Shown here: positions 34,908 through 47,053 of the stretch, in pieces
How the letters are laid out: each line of letters starts with the position of its first letter
How positions within the stretch are numbered: position 1 is the stretch's first letter
Source: Hoplostethus atlanticus
Taxonomy: Eukaryota > Chordata > Actinopteri > Trachichthyiformes > Trachichthyidae
Length of the DNA stretch: 64,000 nt
Assembly: GCA_034670405.1 (NCBI GenBank)
Contig: JAXDDX010000091.1
Location: 248,001 to 312,000 of the forward strand
Direction: 5' to 3'
The notes under the pieces: generated by a model
Database searches by the model: none
What the model was told of the DNA's origin: nothing
What the model saw: only the letters and a program-made list of their open reading frames with translations
Made by a program: the position numbers and the translations under genes

Positions 34908-37900
34908 TCATGTGGTCCCCTTGTTGAGAAGGCAACCCTGCATCTTGATGTGGTAGGCATAGAAACTAAGGGAGTGAGGTTTTCTGGTGGAGACCTTGTT
35001 GTTGATGCAGGTGGCGTGCACAGCCAGACTGTGTGACCTATAGAAGTCGGCCTTGTGATGGCAGCAGCCACAGTGACGCAGCAGCATGCACACATCCCTC
35101 CGGAAGGCCCGGGTGAAGATGGTGTACAAGAAAGGGTTGCACAGGGAGTTAATGGGATAAAAAAGGATGAGCAGGATCTTTGAGTGAGACACCGTTATGA
35201 GGGGCATGCGCAGGGCTGCAGAGATTGCAAAGAAGGAGATTGGCGCCATGCACAGGAAGTCAGTGAAAATGAGCACAGCCATGCGCTTGGCAATCTTGGT
35301 GTCTCCATGGCGTGTAGCGAGGCTAGGGTTGTGGACACTCAAGTAAATGCATATGTAACAGTAACAGACTACCAGGAAAGCAACCACATTGAGAATGAGC
35401 ACAGCCACCACATAAATCTGAGAGCCCAGTGTCTCAATGTCCATGGGCAGACAGATGCTGACTTTGCTGTAACTGCTGACCCCCACAAGAGGGAGTAGGG
35501 CAACCAGCAGAGAAAAGCCCCAGCCTGCCCCCATCATGGCTGCCACATGGCGCATCCGCAGCCTCTTATTTAAGTACATGGCATTGGTGATGGTGTGACA
35601 GCGTTCAAGGCTAATCATAGTCAGTGTGTATACAGATAGTTCACTGGCAAACACTGTCAAAAATCCTGCTATGCCACACCCTGCACCTGTTTGCCAGTCA
35701 TTGGCATGGTTGTAGTACTCCTGGTGAGAGTGGGAGTCCATGAAGGCTATGAGCATCAGGTAGAGCCCCATGCACAGGTCAGCAAATGCTAGGTTACACA
35801 TTAGAAATCGGGAAATAGTTAGCTTATGGTGGCTAATGAGCAGGATAACCAGCACGACCAGGTTACCGGTCACAGCAAACACTGTAATTATCCAGGTAAT
35901 GGAGCGCAGGAAAGAATAGCCCAGCAGGTCCTCACAGGGGTTAAAAGCATCCGGCTTCGGCGTGCACTTGATGAAGGGGCTGTTGAGACAATCCGATTCC
36001 AGGTCTGGATACTGAAAGTTGATGTCAGTAATACCATTCACATAATCTGCAGTGGGCTCTCTGAAGAACACATAAAAGTTAACATGATCAAAACAATCCC
36101 TAGTCAAGTATGAAAGGAATTGATCAGGACAATCTGTGTATATGAACAAAATTACTTACGTAATGTCTGTTTCGCTATCACCGCAAAGCTTGATGAAGTT
36201 CTTAGTGGCATTTTCTCTTTGAATGTAAAAGAGGGAGGCAGAAAGGTAAGACCACAGAAGAATATGTGAATGCACTCTAAATATATCAAATCTTTATTCT
36301 TTGGAGAAGATATGTGAATGGCTTTGTTATATCTCTGGGGGTTTATTTGCTACCTTTGTTTCCGGCGCCAGGTGTGGAAGGCACAGCAGTGGCTGGGGTA
36401 GGTGAGCTCAGCTTCCAGCAGTTCAGCCAGGCTTTTCAGTGGGGGGAGGCTCTTCAGAGTATAGGCAGAGCCTGCTTTCAGAAACCTCACCTGCCTCAGC
36501 CCTTTGGGAGGGAGGGAGCTTAAAGCTGTGGAGGAAACATCCCTGCATCACAAACACATACACAAAGAATGTAGACATGTATTTGAGTTAGGACATGAAA
36601 GTAATTACTAAAGTAATGGAAAACAGTGTTTTAGTTGACATAGATGTTACATGTAATTTAAACTGTTGAAAGTCATTCTTCCCCATGAAAGGCCGTCATT
36701 TGGTTTTTTATTGGTGGTGGTGAGAAATGGTGTTTCAGGCACCTACAGAATCTCCCATGGGTGTTAACTGGGTGGAAGTCTAGTGACTGAGACAGCCAGA
36801 GCAAATAATGTACATTGTTTTCATATTCATCAAACGATTGAGTAACGCTGAACACATTGTCATTCACTTGATAGAAATTATAGATCAGTTTGAAGTCATG
36901 TAATTTGTAGTTGTAATTACTGGCATGAATAAAATGTTTGTATGCCTCCCTCAGGACGCTAGCTGCCAGTAATAATAAAGACACAGTAACAGGCAGGGAT
37001 AAATCACTCATTTTATACAGAGTAACAACTTCTTACGCCCTTACACCCTGATAACGCCAACGGCTTTGAAGGCAGTGGCGCACCAGGACACATCCACAAT
37101 GGACAGATAGCAGTAAAATGAAACAACACTGAACAAAATGTTCAAGATACATAATCATGACTAAGCATCATGACAACAGCCCCCCTGAAGATGAAACGAT
37201 CTCAGCTGTTACAAGATACACATATCCAGTATATTTAGCCATGCATGAAAGTTTGTGAACCCCTTGTGAAATTATAGACATTTTTAGTTTTGCATTTAAC
37301 ACAACTTTGCCTAGAAGTGGAAAATATCAAAGAAACAACCCAAGAATAACATCCAGAGATCTACAAGCCTCCATTGCTGAATCTGATGTCTTTGTGGCTC
37401 CATCAACAATAAGAAGAACACTGAATAGAAATAGCATTCATCCAAGGGTAGCCAGGAAGAACCTCTACTGACTGGACAGACCTGAAGATTTCTCTGGACA
37501 GATGAGTCCAAATTTGAATCGGAATTAACATTACCACAGTTTTATAAGTTTATTCCTTTGTAATATATCTGATAATGGTGCATGCCCTGTAGGGTTTGCA
37601 AACTTTCAAGCATGAGTGTATACTATATTAATATTATACTATATTCAATATGCTCCCTCATTCACTTGGGTGTTTCCTTACTTGAACAATTACTAGTAGC
37701 CCAACTTTCACATCAGATTTAAAAATATTCTGTACCACATTGGACATATGCTAAGAAAAACTTGCTTTCCTTGTGTTTCCTGTGACTCAATGCATGTCAA
37801 ACACTAGTTCAACAACAAGATAAAAGGAAATGTCATACTGTACCTAGAATACAGGTTGCTTGCAATCAGAGACCTTGTGAACTGTGTGCTCCAGAGACTT

Positions 37901-40900
37901 GGGTATTTGCTTAATAATCTGTTCAGCAGTCCTGCCTTGTTGATTGTTGACACAGACAGGCTGTCTCATTTTGTCACCAGTTATACTTCAATGTTTATAC
38001 AATAAACATTGTTATGAATGATAATCTTGCTCTTCTCAGACCCAGTTCAAATTTTGTAGCCTTAACACTGTTGGTTTTAACAACAAAAGAGAGATAAATG
38101 TATGGATTCCCTCTCACACACTGCCGTTGGCATGTGAAAACTTGTAACTTAAATTTCAGTGGGTGTCATGCTATCTTAATCTTAGCTTAGACATTTTGGA
38201 GATAGGCTACAAGGTCTTTACCCGACAGCTGCTGAACTTTGCCATAATCACAACGTGTACCTCTAAAAAATTTTCAGAGATTGAGAACAACTCAGCAAAT
38301 TCTAGCATTGGATTTGCATGGGCCGTGGCTAGGCAACACATGATGAAGGTAAACTGAGCACCTAAGCACTGTCAGTATTTCAGCTCTATAGTTAACAAAT
38401 TGAGTTCTCACAGCAGTGAATACTCCCTCTGTGGCAAACACTGAGCGAGACTTGCATTATTATTTGAATCACTTACAGAGCACTTGGTCCTGAGGCTCCT
38501 TCAAATGCATCGTCTTGAATGTTTTTGAGAAGTCTGTTGTCTCTCAGCACTCTGCAAAAGAAAACACAGGTGGGGTACCTAGTAAAAGCGGTCCACACTA
38601 AAGTGTAGTCATATAACTGTGGTTAAAATGCAATAACAAAAAGAACATCTGAGAGGACGCTCATGGCCCACACTGTCCAAACCCCTTTTTCATACATTTA
38701 TCTCAACATGACACTAAGGAAGAGTGGCTTTGTTGTACTGCAGCGTGTCGGACATATTACAATCATTTAGCAGACACTTTTATCCAAAGCCACATACCTC
38801 GTCTCCATCACCTTAGTATGGAGCGGAGTAAATAAAACAACAGGACATCCAATCAATGTTTTGTCTTACATATTGTTTGTTTACTGGTACACTGTGTTTT
38901 TCTTTTGATTAAAAAAGACTTCAACCTTAACAACAAACTTTACAGCAACAATCTTGGCCTGTTAACTGCTGGGGAGAGCGGCTTGCGGTTTGCCTTTGAT
39001 TTGGCTCAGTATGAGGGACCTCATCAAAGTACTTACAATGTATTCAGCTTTGTTCCATTGAACGCATGAGATTGTATTTCCTTGAAACCGTTTCTAACCA
39101 GGTTCCTGTGGATAAATGGTCACACATCTTAGTTTGCTGCCAAAAGCACCAAGTTCTGAACATGTAAGCATAGAGAGACATACCAAAAAACATATGAACA
39201 AATTGTTGCTCCCAGCTCAGATAACACAAAACAATATGGCTCTTGTACTCACATGTCAACATACTCCTCTGTGATACCCTGAAAAGAATTGGCAGGGATG
39301 ATGTCGATCCTCATGTTGTCTGCCATTTCTCTGTACATGGAGGAGATAACAGTCACATAACAGAGTGTTAAGCTAAATTATCCTTCGACAGACTAAAGCA
39401 GTTTGATGAACTGTGACCTACATGGAGAATTTAGGCTAGAGTTGGCGGCACTGTGACATTGATAGATAAAGGTAATGCTGGGCTTAGAATCAGCCCAACT
39501 TGAGCTCCAGTTAAAGACACAACACCAGATCCACATGCCATTTTAAAGTTACTTACAGGATAAAACTTGGTGCCAAGGAGGAGATAGTTGTGAAGTCTGG
39601 AAAGTGTATCATCCCCGTGTTACAGATGCTCCTATAAGGGCAAGAGTTGGAGAGAGATGGTCACAAGGAGATCGGGCCAAATCTTGTCAAAATGTCAAAG
39701 AGTTGCAGATTATTTTGGAATACAGGTATCAGGATACAGTTCTGTGGTTTATTACAGCTCATCGTTGCCTACTGTTTCTCACTCTGAGTAACACATGCTA
39801 GGATACAATTTGTGATGGACAACATGATGACAAATGTCTCCAGATTGACAATTTATGAGCAGGAGCGTAGAGATGCATAAGATAGTTGGATAATTTAACC
39901 ATGAGATGACCCCCTTTTCCTAATTACCCCTCCCACATCAGAACCAGGCAGACAGCCCTAAATTCTAGTTAGGCATCTGGGTTATTCTCTATCAAGACAC
40001 AAGGACAAAGTCTTTTCTGGGTTACAGTAGAAACTAGCTAAAAACAAAATTGCTGAAAAATGGGGGTTATGATAAATGATAAATATTCAACTGAAATATT
40101 CAGAAATATTCAGTTGAGCATAGTGAAAGACCAGACAGATGAAATAGTTTCATTTGTGTCAATAAAGGATTAAACAAAACATCCCAGCAGTTTTGCCCAA
40201 TGAACATAAATCATTTCATTTCTTCCCATGTTTAAAAGGCTATGTCCACGTGGTTAACTGGATAGTTCAGATGTCTGTCTTATATTCAGGTTGTACTGGA
40301 ACGTAACTGTCCAACCTGGATAACCGCTACTGATACTGCTTAGTGATGATTTTAAAACTGAATCATAGCCTTACAAGTATTCAAGCTTGGGCAGGTCAGT
40401 GAAGGCTCCTTTTGCAATCACCCTCAGACTGTTGATATTCTGTACTGAGCTACAGGAAAAAAAAGATGACAAAATATTAGTAATTATAATACTGTTGTCA
40501 GGGGATTTCAACAAAGGAAGACAGCAGAAGCATTGATAGAACAGACACTTTCAAAGTCAGGGATTGTAACTGTAGAGAACTTAATCAGGCTAACGTGAAA
40601 TAAAAAACATACCATCTGTTCAAATGAATCAAGGGCCATCAAGACCCACGTGAATGAATGTGACTTGTGTGGTGTGTTGGTGAGGTTTGGTGCAAGCTGT
40701 AGCGTCTTACATTTGAGCCAGGCTGTGGAGAGACAGGAAGGCATGTCTCTGGATCTCTGTGATGCAGTCACTCTGGGAAATCTCACTACGGCAGAAAGAA
40801 AAAGCTCCACATCAATCAACAAGTGATGTTAAACAAAATGGGAAAAAAGACTTTACTAGGAAGTCAGGCACTGAAACAGCTCTCAAGCTGAGGCAAGTGA

Positions 40901-43900
40901 ATGAGGAATATTTTTTGTTAAGTATTTTTTGTACGCAAAAAAGAGCAACAAGGCTGCCTGTTTGGATTTCTTTCCTTACTTACTTACTTACTTTAATGTT
41001 TCTTTTTAAAAATAGGACAGGGTTGATTGATGGGACACAATCCATGAGGGAAGTATTAAAAGCCCCTACCAACTATTCATACTTCTAGGCCACTACACAC
41101 ACACACACACATACACACATCACCTTGTGTTTGCTCAAGCCTAGAATATAGATCATGGATGCATCTGGGCCAAGAGGAACGAATGAAAATGTTTAAAAGG
41201 AGGACTCAAAGAAGACCTTAAGAGACAAAGTCAAGAAGACTCCTCGATCCGTCCTTGACTACTTTGTCCTCTGATGGAGGCGTTGCTAGCCGTACTGTCA
41301 CTCCTCTCTTCCCTATGTTTTGTAATTATAGATGTTGTTTATAGACACCCACTCTACTGTAATCAGTTATGACACTTTTGTTAGATTAACATCATTATGA
41401 TTCTATTTTAAACCAGAGGACAATTAAAGAACACTCCACCTGTATTGCTTATATTTTATTTCATCCTCTGATTGCATTATGGGTATCATCATAATTACCA
41501 CGTGCTGCCCGTAAAAAGCTGTTTCAGAGTATCGTCTAGAAGATAAGTTTGCGTCATCATTGACAAAGCATTCAAAGCTCCTCGTGTCATTCTACCTTCA
41601 AGGTAGACACGGGTTAGATGCAGTAGGGCAAACCGATCACTAAAATGCAATCTCTAGAGTTTTCATGTTCTCTGGAAGGTTTCATATACCAATATATATA
41701 AATCTAAATTTGTTTGCATGTGATTCACAGCATTATGATGGACAGTTGACATAGGCTGGAAATTGAGCAGGATTACAAAAGTTTCATTTAAGCTAGAATG
41801 TATTTACTTTACTTAAAACAAAATTGTTAACAATGAAAAAACATCAGTACTGTATTTGAACTGCAGCAGAAGGGGATGTGGAAGGTAAATTACAACACAA
41901 AAAACTCCTGGAATTCATTGAACAATGTTACAGTTTCTGAGGGTGGAATTTTCCTTTGGAGTTGGTTGTAGTTGATAAACAAACTCCTGCTAAGTGCCCT
42001 AAAAATACATTTGATGTAATAGTTGTTCACATGAAGAAGCTATATAATAAGTGCAGTGATGCTGCATAAATGCACTCAATGGCCCACTGTGTTTAATACA
42101 GATTCTGAGTCTACCATCCTCATCTAGTCAGAGTGGAAAACCAATACATCCTTGAAGTCTGAATAGCATGCGATAATGAATATGCACAGTGAATACATAC
42201 CCTTCAAACTACTTTGACAACCTGCTGTATGTGAATAAACATGCACAGGAAAGATGAGTTTTTCAAAATAATTAAATCATCTTTTGTACATCTTTTTAAA
42301 GCATATTCAGTAACAAATGTCCCTGGTTGTTAAAATGTTAGCATGGGATTCTCTATATAGTAGTTATTGAACTTTGATTTGAAAAGGTGTTTTTTTATAT
42401 ACTGTATATATATGTACTATAATTTGGCACAAATGCACATTAAGAATTTCCAAAAAACAATCAAATATGTTTTGCTTGTGGTGGGGCTCTCAAAATGACG
42501 GTGCTAGGCATATGCATTGTGCCAGTTTTCATGCTTCTCCTCTGAAGTGACAGATGTCCTGTACATATTCTGTATGCATTGTTTATGGGTGATGTTATGC
42601 TCCCACATGTCAGGGCATGATAAAGTTTGTGAACCCCTCGTGCAGTTATAGAATTCTAGCATTCTTAATTAAAATAAACATAACAATAAATTTAAATTAA
42701 TTTGTCCACTTACTTTTGGTCCCCTAAAAAGGTGGAATTATATATAAAAAGGGCTTTAATTCCTACATGGTTCACCCAATATGGATGTAAATACCCTCAA
42801 ATTAAAGCTGACCGTCTGCACTTTAACCTCATTGTTATTGTTTAATTTCAAGCCCCTCGTGTGCTAGAGTGCCGAACCAAAACAACAAAAAATGTGTCAC
42901 TGTCCAAATACGGACTGCACTGTGGATCGATTTGTGATTAGGTGACTGGATGATTAGTAATGATGCAAGACTGAAAGGTGTATTCTTCTCAGAATTTAAA
43001 ATGATTGGATAATAAGTTATGAATGAAAGAGAGTAGTGGGATAGATAAGTGAATTGAGGTAGCCTTCCTGATTGACGCTAACCTTCATTAAAAACCAACC
43101 CAAGAATAACATCCAGAGCTTCCATTGCTGCATCTGATGTCATTGTGCATCCATCAACAATAAGAAGAACACTAAATAGAAATTGACAATTATGTAAGGG
43201 TAGACAGGTAGACGTTCTCTACTGTCTAAAAAGAACAAAGCCGCCCGAGTTTAGCTAAGTTTGCCAGAGATGACCTGGACAAACCTGAAGTCTGTTCTCT
43301 GACATGAGTCCAAAACTGATTGGTTGGCAACGTGTGTCATGATCTAAGCTGTTTTTCCTCCTCTGGACCTGGACCACTCGACATCATTAAGGGAGCCATG
43401 AATTCTGAGGGAAACCAGAGAACTCATGAACAGAACGTCAGGCCATCAGTCTGAGAGCTAAAGCTGGGCTGAAAGTGGCTGTTCAACAAGACGATGATCT
43501 GAAGCATTCAAGCAAATCTACCAATGAATGTCTCTTATGTAAGTGTTACAGTTTTCAGCATCCTAATTCAAAGTGAAGGATATACTGTACATGCTCTGTG
43601 CAATGTGGCACTCCAACAATGAATGGCTACGGCCATATATATTTGACTGTATTTGTAACAAGTAAGTATTCATATGTACGGAGCCCCTGAGTGGTCACAT
43701 CATATTTTCTTTTCTAGAACGAGCGCAGTGTTTGTTTCATCATGTCTAGATCAAGTCTATCATCAACAGTATGTAAACATCCCATTCAACTTATCGCATT
43801 TTAAAGGTTCTGTTATCCATTCACACGACTTTTCCTACCACTGCTATGCAGATGACACCCAGCTGATCCTGTCATTTCCCCCCTCTGACACACAAGTGGA

Positions 43901-45905
43901 GGCACGCATTGCTGCATGTCTGGCAGACATCTCGGAGTGGATGTCGATGCACCACCTGAAGCTCAACCTGGACAAGACTGAGCTGGTGTTCCTCCCGGGG
44001 AAGGGCTGTCTGCACCGAGACCTGGCCATCACCATTGATAATGCTGTGGTGACGTCAACTCGGACTGCGAGGAATCTGGGTGTGACCCTGGATGACCAAC
44101 TGTCGTTCTCGACAAACATCGCATCAGCAGATTCCTCCTCTACAACATCAGGAGGATTCGCCCCTTCCTCACTGACAAGGCAGCGCAGGCTGCTCATCCA
44201 GGCTCTTGTCATCTCCCGCCTGGACTACTGCAACTCCCTCCTTGCTGGTGCCCCGGCGTTCTGCCATCAGACCTCTGGAGCTTGTTCAGAAAGCTGCAGC
44301 TCGTCTGGTGTTCAACCGCCCCAAGTTCTCCCACACAACTACCCTTCTCCGTTCTCTACACTGGCTCCCTGTAGCAGCTCGCATCCAGTTCAAGACCCTG
44401 TTGCTAGCCTATAGGGCAGTGAAAGGAACAGCTCCTTCTTACCTCCAGGCTATGGTCAAGCCTTACACCCCCGCCCGACCACTTCGCTCTGCTGCCTCGA
44501 GGCGACTGGTTGCCCCGTCGCTCAGAGGTCCCTGCGGCCGATCTACACGGTCACGGCTCTTCTCTGTCCTGGCCCCGCAGTGGTGGAATGAACTCCCCAC
44601 TGATGTCAGGACAGCAGAGTCGCTGCCCACCTTTCGCCGCAGGCTGAAAACCCACCTCTTCAGGAAACACTACCCTGACCCTTCCTCTTAGCCTTGCCTA
44701 TTTGTCGTCAATTATGTGTCTGAGCTCTTGTTTATTGGCTCTTGTTTATTTGATACACTTATTTGTCTTAGCTCTTGTTTATTTGGTTCACTTATTTGTC
44801 TTAGCTCTTGTTTATTTGATTCTCTTATTTGTCTCATTTGTTTAAGATAAAGTAGGTTGCTAACGTATTGCACTCTTACCTTAACACTAGTTATGCTCTT
44901 AGTTGCTTGTTTAGGAAGGAAATGCACTTACGATTTCTGGTGACTAGTAGTTTTCTTGCCTACCTATGTTGAATGCACTTATTGTAAGTCGCTTTGGATA
45001 AAAGCGTCTGCTAAATGACTGTAATGTAAAGGTGTCTGCTCTCTTAAAAAGTCTTTCCTTTGACTTTTCCCTGACCCTCTTTGACTACATATCCACAAGT
45101 TTTTTGGTGCCAAATGGCATTTAAGTCGACATAAATCCCCCTATTCTTCTTACCCCAAACTCCAATAAATAAATAGATACAAGGAACTTACATCATTGTA
45201 ATATTGATCAGCTCTTTGAAGGCATGACTGGGAACTTCTCTCAAGGGCAAATGAGTGAGCCTTCTGGAAGATTCACAGAAGAATATTAAGTTAACTCCAG
45301 AGATTAAACAATTACAATTTCTACATCTAAACCTTTGCAATACAGTCCTGAGACAATAAAAAGGGTTTCTTCAGTTTATCCCTCACAGCATAACAGTGCA
45401 ATAGTAATCATATAATAGGTTTTACCAGAATACTATATCACAACAAAACTATAAGGCCATATAGGAACGTTATTTTGATACCATAGGAGATTTAAAAGTA
45501 AGATAATGTCACTATTAACTCAATACCACAGACACACTTTAAGTCCCTATAGAAATATGACAGTGACACCATATAGGAGAAAAAAACTATGTACGATAAA
45601 GTCACTCTAGAGTACCACAGACACACTATAAGGAATATTATAGGAATATTATAGTGGTTTTTAGTTGGGGATAGTAGACTGGACTGCTGTCAGAAATTAA
45701 GGTCGTTTGCTTAAACTTACAATCGCCGCACGAAGGGTGATCCTGCCCGGGAGGCCAGTTGAGTGTCCCTGGTGCAGTGAAAGGTGTCGGCGCCACACCG
45801 GCAGATGGCCGGGCAGGTATAAGCCCAGCAGGAGCGCAGAGTCAGGATACCGGACAGCGCAACCAGGAGCCATACCGCCCGGGGAGCCATGTGTGACCGG
45901 GCCAT
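34908..45905 (-). CDS. lhcgr: lhcgr, luteinizing hormone/choriogonadotropin receptor, 11 coding exons
   Basis: This gonadal Gs-coupled receptor binds LH. Coding exons, 5' to 3' on the minus strand: 45905-45721, 45263-45192, 40785-40711, 40449-40375, 39631-39557, 39330-39253, 39105-39037, 38551-38477, 36542-36354, 36216-36160, 36060-34908; 2103 nt, 700 residues (human 699). Exon sizes follow the human gene. There is a signal peptide (about 1-28), an LRRNT cysteine cluster (C31, C35, C37, C44), leucine-rich repeats in exons 2-8, hinge motif [10 protein letters not shown], and [11 protein letters not shown] before seven membrane segments (about 366-391, 399-423, 443-468, 488-511, 531-556, 577-599, 611-633). 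NPFLY is at 625-629 and a palmitoylation-type GCC at 648-650. The TM3 motif is ERC (469-471) where human has ERW. Exon 10 is 57 nt (human 81) and keeps an NAT sequon. Intron 2 (4.4 kb) carries LINE and Tc1 remains. Confidence 0.96.
37241..37613 (+). mobile_element. Tc1-like transposon remnant in lhcgr intron 8
   Basis: Imperfect terminal inverted repeats (left about 37241-37264, ATGCATGAAAGTTTGTGAACCC; right about 37592-37613) match at about 19 of 22 positions. Inside, fragments of a Tc1 transposase can be read: STIRRTLNR at 37403-37429, as in the helix-turn-helix region, and WTDESKFE at 37495-37518, as in the catalytic WSDETKFE block, in different frames with stops between. It is a decayed internal-deletion copy. 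Confidence 0.7.
38757..38800 (-). mobile_element. Short L2/SINE 3'-tail fragment in lhcgr intron 7
   Basis: The reverse complement contains GGCTTTGGATAAAAGTGTCT followed by GCTAAATGATTG, the same tail as the LINE near 45.0 kb and the SINE near 20.9 kb. Only the tail is preserved. Confidence 0.6.
42615..43560 (+). mobile_element. Second Tc1-like remnant with a nested Tc1-like insertion (lhcgr intron 2)
   Basis: The left end (GCATGATAAAGTTTGTGAACCC, 42615-42636) matches the element at 37241. The region CCAAGAATAACATCCAGAG...STIRRTLN reappears from about 43098. Further on, [12 protein letters not shown] at about 43484-43519 resembles the Tc1 block QDNDPKHTSKS. Between about 42660 and 43080 lies unrelated sequence with the 3' end of another fish Tc1-type element (CTTACTTTTGGTCCCC, then CACTGTCCAAATACGGAC at about 42899-42916). 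This indicates a nested insertion. All frames are broken. Confidence 0.6.
43791..45025 (+). mobile_element. 5'-truncated L2-type LINE, reverse transcriptase relic (lhcgr intron 2)
   Basis: The 3' half of an L2-family non-LTR retrotransposon ORF2. The reverse transcriptase motif YADD is at 43847-43858, followed by [52 protein letters not shown] and [15 protein letters not shown], ending at a stop near 44691. At least two frame changes (about 44120-44150 and 44245-44265) and a lost segment break the frame, so it is not functional. The 3'UTR holds about three tandem ~33-bp units (44738-44835) and ends with the tail TCGCTTTGGATAAAAGCGTC at about 44989-45008. It is antisense to lhcgr. Confidence 0.88.
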
Positions 45906-46049
45906 CCGCAAAACCTCCGCTGTGCACAAAGTTGGAGATGAAATACTCTGGAAACTGGAGCTGGATGTTGTGTGTCTAACTCGTCAAAGGCAAGAGGCTG
46001 AATAATCTGTCTTTTTTCACCTGCACTTTCAACGAGCGTCCTGATATCC

Positions 46050-46549
46050 TGCTGCCTTTGGGTGCTGTGGTAATTACAAGCAATTACAACATGCATGAAC
46101 AACCCAACAAAGTAGGAAAGTAGACGCTCTGGTAAAGTCGTACTTTTCTATCATAGCAGGAGTTGCCCACATGTGACGTTTAAGGGGTGGAGAGCAAAGA
46201 CGTCTTGTCAAATAGATGTTTGTGATTTGTGATTATATGTTATTGTTTGGCAATCAATGTAATTAGTGTTTGGTTATGTTTTTTTTATTATTATAAATAA
46301 TTTTATATATTATATATAAGCTGTCACACATTTTTGTTTTTAGTAACTCAAAAAATATCATTTACATCTTTATGCAATATTTCTGCTATTCATTCTGCTG
46401 CTGCTGCTCTGTAAAAGCACTTTTGTCACAGGCTTAATTTTTGTTACGATTTCCGACCAAAAGCACTTGAATGCACCGACAAGTCTTTTAGTATTTACGA
46501 CTTGCTAGCTCTGGAGTATGACCTTACGCACTTGAACTTGAAGGCAGCA
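46050..46549 (-). mobile_element. ~500-bp inverted-repeat DNA element, copy B (lhcgr 5' flank)
   Basis: Partner of the element at 19295-19795, in reverse orientation. On the minus strand it starts TGCTGCCTTCAAG at 46549 and ends AAGGCAGCA at 46050; the ends are inverted repeats. Its inner edge is 145 bases upstream of the lhcgr start codon, so it makes up most of the immediate 5' flank. It carries a CRE-type half site (ACGTCA on the minus strand, 46174-46179), also conserved in copy A. No transposase frame is present. Whether it contributes promoter or 5'UTR sequence is inference. Confidence 0.6.
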
Positions 46550-46829
46550 TACCTCACAACAAGGCTGAACAGTCCTGAGTTGACCAACGTCATACAGTCT
46601 TCTTCTAACATATGATGAAGACTAGAAAGAAAAGCTGCGCCTGTATAGCCTAAAAAGTGTCAGCCAGAAATAAAACATGAGGATAGACAAACTGAACACT
46701 CAAGCACCGACAGCAGGCTCCTCATCTGTGAGATTCACTGTTAAAGCAGATTGAAGCTGCAGTTTTATTATTTATTTATTTATTATTACTTCAAAAGATA
46801 AGGATATGGTTTCTTTGTATGAGGCAGTG

Positions 46830-47053
46830 CATTGAATGTCGTGCAACACAGCCCAGCCTGCAAATGCTTTGTTGTACAAGGTTATTTCACAGTGGTCCTG
46901 TGGACATTGTAAATATTGTGTTGGTTTATTGTAAATAGTGTGAACCTGTTATTTTGCACATTCCTGCTGAGCATTGCCACTTTACATTTCACTGCACACC
47001 TCGTGTGTGTATGTGACAAATAAACTTCTTGAATCTTGAATCTTGAATCTTGA
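46830..47053 (+). mobile_element. LINE 3' end with (TTGAATC)n tail
   Basis: The sequence GCATTGCCACTTTACATTTC (46973-46992), then ATGTGACAAATAAACTTC and three TTGAATC units (to 47053), has the form of fish LINE 3' ends of the Rex1 type, which finish in short tandem repeats. No coding part is attached. Family assignment is from memory of such tails and is moderate. Confidence 0.5.

Noticed and set aside
35184-36113. Plus-strand frames of 95-104 residues inside the lhcgr last exon
   Set aside because: They are antisense shadows of a strongly conserved receptor exon.
36673-37011. A 112-residue minus-strand frame in lhcgr intron 8 with a hydrophobic start
   Set aside because: It has no recognisable domain and no splice-compatible phase with lhcgr exons 8 and 9, which join in frame without it.
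43674-44691. A live reverse transcriptase gene
   Set aside because: It lacks the 5' half, changes frame at least twice and has lost a segment; it is a truncated LINE copy in an intron.
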